Assembly (NCBI GenBank): GCA_947628595.1
Contig: CANRAN010000012.1
Location: 1 to 16,939, forward strand
Direction of reading: 5' to 3'
Length of the DNA stretch: 16,939 nt
DNA from: an uncultured Clostridia bacterium
GTDB taxonomy: Bacteria > Bacillota > Clostridia > Oscillospirales > Acutalibacteraceae
In this document: piece by piece, positions 15,077-16,939 of the stretch
Numbering within the stretch: the stretch's first letter is position 1
Layout of the letters: the number at the start of each line of letters is the position of its first letter
The notes under the pieces: model-generated
The model's input: only the letters and a program-made list of their open reading frames with translations
Told to the model about the DNA's origin: nothing
Database searches by the model: none
Made by a program: the position numbers and the translations under genes

Positions 15077-16135
15077 TCATATTCCGAAAATTTTCTTAAG
15101 TTCTTCTTCATTAAGCTTTGAGCCGATAACACAGATTCTTCCCGTATAATCGGCGGCACCTGTTCTCACGGATATTTCACCGGGGACAAAATCATAGTGT
15201 ATCCAGCTTCCGTCCTGAGATGCAACTATTCCCTTTGCCCTAAGAACAGCACCGTATTTTTCGCTGTCGGAAAGTGCCTCAAGTATGCTCTTTATTTCTT
15301 CCTGTGTAAATTTCTTGGCAGTTTCAACACCCCAGCTTGTAAATACGTCATCTGCATGGTGATGATGATGTTCATGGTTATGCTCATGGTCGTGACAATG
15401 ACATTCCTCGTCATCGTCATGGTGGTGGTGATGCTCGTGGTCATGATCATGATCATGATGTTCGTGCTCGTTGCCGTCCTCATGGTGGTGATGGTGGTGT
15501 TCATGCTCCTCCTCTGCCTTGACATCGTCAACAGTGAGCAAAGCCTTACCGTCTGTGGCGGAAAGAATCTGTTCACCCGTGAGGTCATCCCACGGTGTTG
15601 TGACTATGGAGACCTTGGTATTATGCTCCCTTATGAGCTCAAGAGCTTTTGCAAGCTTCTCATCAGAAATATTCTGAGTCCTGCTGAGAATAATCGTGCT
15701 TGCAAACTCAATCTGATTATTATAGAACTCACCAAAGTTTTTCATATATACCCTTACCTTTGTTGCATCGGCAACTGTTATGAAGCTGTTGAGTATTACG
15801 TCATCACTTGCAACACTTTTAACCGCATTGATAACATCGGAAAGCTTACCTACACCCGATGGTTCGATAAGTATTCTGTCGGGGTGATATTGTTCAAGAA
15901 CCTTGTTGAGTGCCTCTCTGAAATCCCCGACAAGTGAGCAGCAGATACAGCCGGAATTCATTTCGTTAATCTGAATACCTGATTCCTTGAGAAAACCTCC
16001 GTCTATTCCTATTTCGCCGAATTCGTTCTCAATAAGGACAAGTTGTTCATTCTTGTATCCCTCTTTTATCAGCTTTTTTATAAGAGTTGTTTTCCCTGCT
16101 CCGAGAAATCCGGAAAAAATATCAATTCTTGTCAT
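15077..16135 (-). CDS. COG0523/CobW family GTPase with a histidine-rich loop, putative zinc metallochaperone
   Basis: COG0523 proteins use GTP to deliver metal ions, in several cases zinc, to target proteins. The 352-residue protein has Walker A GFLGAGKTT (9-17), the metal motif CICC (63-66, in NSGCICCSL), and IEPSGVG (90-96). A His/Asp/Glu stretch at 208-262 carries 28 His within 50 residues (211-260) plus C245 and C247, and is followed by a CobW C-terminal domain (about 263-350). The usual [NT]KxD base-recognition motif is replaced by SRTQ (151-154), so guanine specificity is uncertain. The ATG at 16135 follows AAGGAG. It leads a two-gene operon with the fused P-loop protein. I see no Zur-like palindrome at its promoter, so regulation by zinc is not supported. 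Metal and client are inferred. Confidence 0.88.
   Translation of the reverse strand: MTRIDIFSGFLGAGKTTLIKKLIKEGYKNEQLVLIENEFGEIGIDGGFLKESGIQINEMNSGCICCSLVGDFREALNKVLEQYHPDRILIEPSGVGKLSDVINAVKSVASDDVILNSFITVADATKVRVYMKNFGEFYNNQIEFASTIILSRTQNISDEKLAKALELIREHNTKVSIVTTPWDDLTGEQILSATDGKALLTVDDVKAEEEHEHHHHHHEDGNEHEHHDHDHDHEHHHHHDDDEECHCHDHEHNHEHHHHHADDVFTSWGVETAKKFTQEEIKSILEALSDSEKYGAVLRAKGIVASQDGSWIHYDFVPGEISVRTGAADYTGRICVIGSKLNEEELKKIFGI
15356..15505. repeat. Low-complexity CAT/CAC-type repeat encoding the histidine-rich loop
   Basis: This 150-nt stretch is a degenerate tract of His, Asp and Glu codons, read on the plus strand as ATG/GTG-rich triplets. It is coding in the CobW-like gene. Such tracts can change length by slippage in multiples of three. 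The plus-strand reading opposite it gives a spurious Met/Val-rich protein. Confidence 0.8.
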
Positions 16136-16171
16136 AATCTTATATCTCCTTTAAATTAATGTCCACATCTT

Positions 16172-16200
16172 ATTATATAACTTTGTATAAAAAAATTCAA
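16172..16200 (-). promoter_or_regulatory. Sigma-A promoter of the CobW-like operon
   Basis: On the minus strand TTGAAT (16200-16195) precedes a perfect TATAAT (16177-16172) by 17 nt. The start near 16166 gives a leader of about 30 nt. Confidence 0.78.
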
Positions 16201-16490
16201 GTGAATTAATAAGAACTGATTTACAGAATAAGAGAATAATTATGCAATCAAGTTAAATATTGCACAAATATGTCACGGTTTTCAATACTTTTTTATGTAT
16301 TAAGTGAGATAATCTATTAAATTGATGTAATTATTTACAAGCCAGTACTGCATAAGTGAGTGGGTGGCTGTCTATAAAATAAAAATTAATAAAATTTGCA
16401 TTTTTCAAAATTTAATTTGCCAATATAAATATGAAATTATGGCAATTATTTATAATTTTATAATAAATTTTGCAAGTTCTAAAAATTATC
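16201..16490. other. AT-rich intergenic region between divergent cobW-like and gltB genes
   Basis: I find no convincing gene here. The stretch is strongly AT-rich, especially 16365-16490. It contains a weak AATAC...GTATT hairpin near 16286 and an inverted repeat, TTGCCA (16417-16422) and TGGCAA (16440-16445), separated by 17 nt and lying about 45 nt upstream of the gltB -35 box. That position suits an activator or repressor site for gltB, but no known operator is recognised. Confidence 0.5.
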
Positions 16491-16519
16491 TTGCATTTTG
16501 GTGTATATGGTGTTATAAT
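16491..16519 (+). promoter_or_regulatory. Strong sigma-A promoter of gltB with extended -10
   Basis: TTGCAT (16491-16496), a 17-nt spacer and TATAAT (16514-16519), with TG at 16511-16512 forming an extended -10. The predicted start near 16526 leaves an untranslated leader of about 185 nt. Confidence 0.8.
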
Positions 16520-16525
16520 ATCAAT

Positions 16526-16709
16526 GTTGCACGGATCGGACAGAACTGTAAACCTGTCGTACTGTAAATCTGTGAGTGAATTTTCACGAATATTTGCCGT
16601 CGGGAAAACATAATCTTTATTTCGGATTGCAGACAGTATTTTTGTTTGTTTCGGCAGTAGAAATAATCAGTCGATACGGCTCGCCGTATTTGCGAAAGGG
16701 TGAGAGTTT
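16526..16709 (+). promoter_or_regulatory. Long 5' leader of gltB, candidate cis-regulatory RNA
   Basis: The leader holds a GACAG/CTGTC hairpin (16539-16558), an imperfect tandem 13-nt repeat (16545-16573), a short GTGAA/TTCAC hairpin near 16580, and ATACGG-CTCG-CCGTAT (16674-16689) just 5 nt before the AAAGGG ribosome region. There is no clear terminator and no T-box sequence. I do not recognise it as the glutamine (glnA) riboswitch or another named class. Function is inferred only from length and structure. Confidence 0.45.
16545..16573 (+). repeat. Tandem 13-nt direct repeat in the gltB leader
   Basis: ACTGTAAACCTGT (16545-16557) recurs as ACTGTAAATCTGT (16561-16573), one mismatch, with a 16-nt period. 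The first copy overlaps the loop and 3' arm of the GACAG/CTGTC hairpin. Confidence 0.7.
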
Positions 16710-16939
16710 ATGAAAAGAGAAGAGGAAAAAGTCCGTTCAAAGCTTTATTCTCCGAGGTTTGAACATGATAACTGCGGCATAGGTGCAGTTGTAAACATTA
16801 AGGGTATTAAATCCCACAATACAGTAAATGATGCTCTAACCATAGTGGAAACCCTGGAGCACAGAGCAGGTAAGGATGCCGAGGGAAAAACCGGTGACGG
16901 TGTCGGTATTCTTCTCCAGATTTCGCATAAATTTTTCAA
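16710..16939 (+). CDS. gltB: Glutamate synthase large subunit (GltB-like), N-terminal part only
   Basis: Only the first 76 codons are in the window; the gene continues past the right edge. Glutamate synthase makes two glutamates from glutamine and 2-oxoglutarate; the N-terminal class II glutaminase domain releases ammonia. The peptide begins MKREEEKVRSKLYSPRFEHD, followed by NCGIGAVVNIKG, in which C22 is the expected N-terminal nucleophile after removal of a short propeptide. LEHRAGKDAEGKTGDGVGIL is the conserved segment that follows in GltB. The ATG at 16710 has an AAAGGGTGAGAG ribosome region. Whether a small subunit gene follows cannot be seen. Confidence 0.92.
   Translation, partial: MKREEEKVRSKLYSPRFEHDNCGIGAVVNIKGIKSHNTVNDALTIVETLEHRAGKDAEGKTGDGVGILLQISHKFF

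Noticed and set aside
15356..15505. Repeated short units that might suggest a CRISPR or minisatellite
   Set aside because: There are no regular repeats and spacers; it is a degenerate His/Asp/Glu codon tract within a reading frame.
15197..15937. Long plus-strand open frame of 246 codons rich in Met and Val opposite the CobW-like gene
   Set aside because: It is the antisense reading of the histidine-codon tract and lacks a ribosome site or any family motif; the minus-strand gene is certain.
16136..16200. Zur operator at the CobW-like promoter
   Set aside because: No palindrome similar to the Bacillus Zur box is present; only the promoter elements and a ribosome site are visible.
16364..16567. 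67-codon plus-strand open frame before gltB
   Set aside because: It runs across the gltB promoter, is composed mainly of AT-rich codons (Ile, Asn, Lys, Tyr), and has no good ribosome site.
16526..16709. Known riboswitch (glutamine type) or T-box in the gltB leader
   Set aside because: I could not find the conserved core of either class, nor a terminator; left as an unclassified leader.

Overview
The window looks like a chromosomal segment of a low-GC Gram-positive bacterium of class Clostridia, perhaps Ruminococcus or another Oscillospiraceae. The grounds are AT-rich DNA, strong AGGAGG-type ribosome sites, near-consensus sigma-A promoters with 17-18 nt spacing in front of almost every unit, two LytR-CpsA-Psr (LCP) genes in tandem, and a small RelQ-type alarmone synthetase. 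The genus is a guess from protein style. I see no insertion sequence, phage gene, tRNA, rRNA or CRISPR array; this is mostly core genome.

Layout. 1-368 (minus): 5' part of a sodium:alanine symporter gene, cut by the window edge. 420-1505 (plus): a promoter, an 11-codon ORF resembling the start of a Nudix hydrolase, then an Rsm22/METTL17-type protein with four conserved cysteines. 1547-2325 (plus): relQ-type (p)ppGpp synthetase. 2401-5433 (plus): ftsE-ftsX-M23 peptidase operon with overlapping genes, ending at a terminator shared with the convergent sbcDC operon (9425-5439, minus). 9459-10623 (minus): a 60-residue four-cysteine protein followed by a DUF368 membrane protein (PopT family, undecaprenyl-phosphate translocases). 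10652-11316 (plus): YfbR-type HD 5'-deoxynucleotidase. 11383-14054 (plus): two tandem LCP ligase genes separated by a very strong hairpin. 14057-16200 (minus): two adjacent COG0523/CobW-like GTPases, one with a histidine-rich loop and one lacking the metal motif but carrying a C-terminal domain like that of YcgQ/TIGR03943. 16491-16939 (plus): promoter, a leader of about 185 nt, and the start of the glutamate synthase large-subunit gene.

A cell-envelope theme links several units: FtsEX with its probable partner hydrolase remodels peptidoglycan at division, the DUF368 protein is predicted to recycle the lipid carrier, and the LCP enzymes move carrier-linked polymers onto the wall. sbcDC, the nucleotidase and relQ are housekeeping functions in DNA processing, nucleotide pools and the stringent response.

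The least ordinary parts are the CobW pair, with an altered G4 motif in one member and loss of CxCC in the other; the inter-LCP hairpin; the gltB leader with a tandem 13-nt repeat; and the truncated Nudix-like ORF. I do not see a clearly new defence or mobile system.
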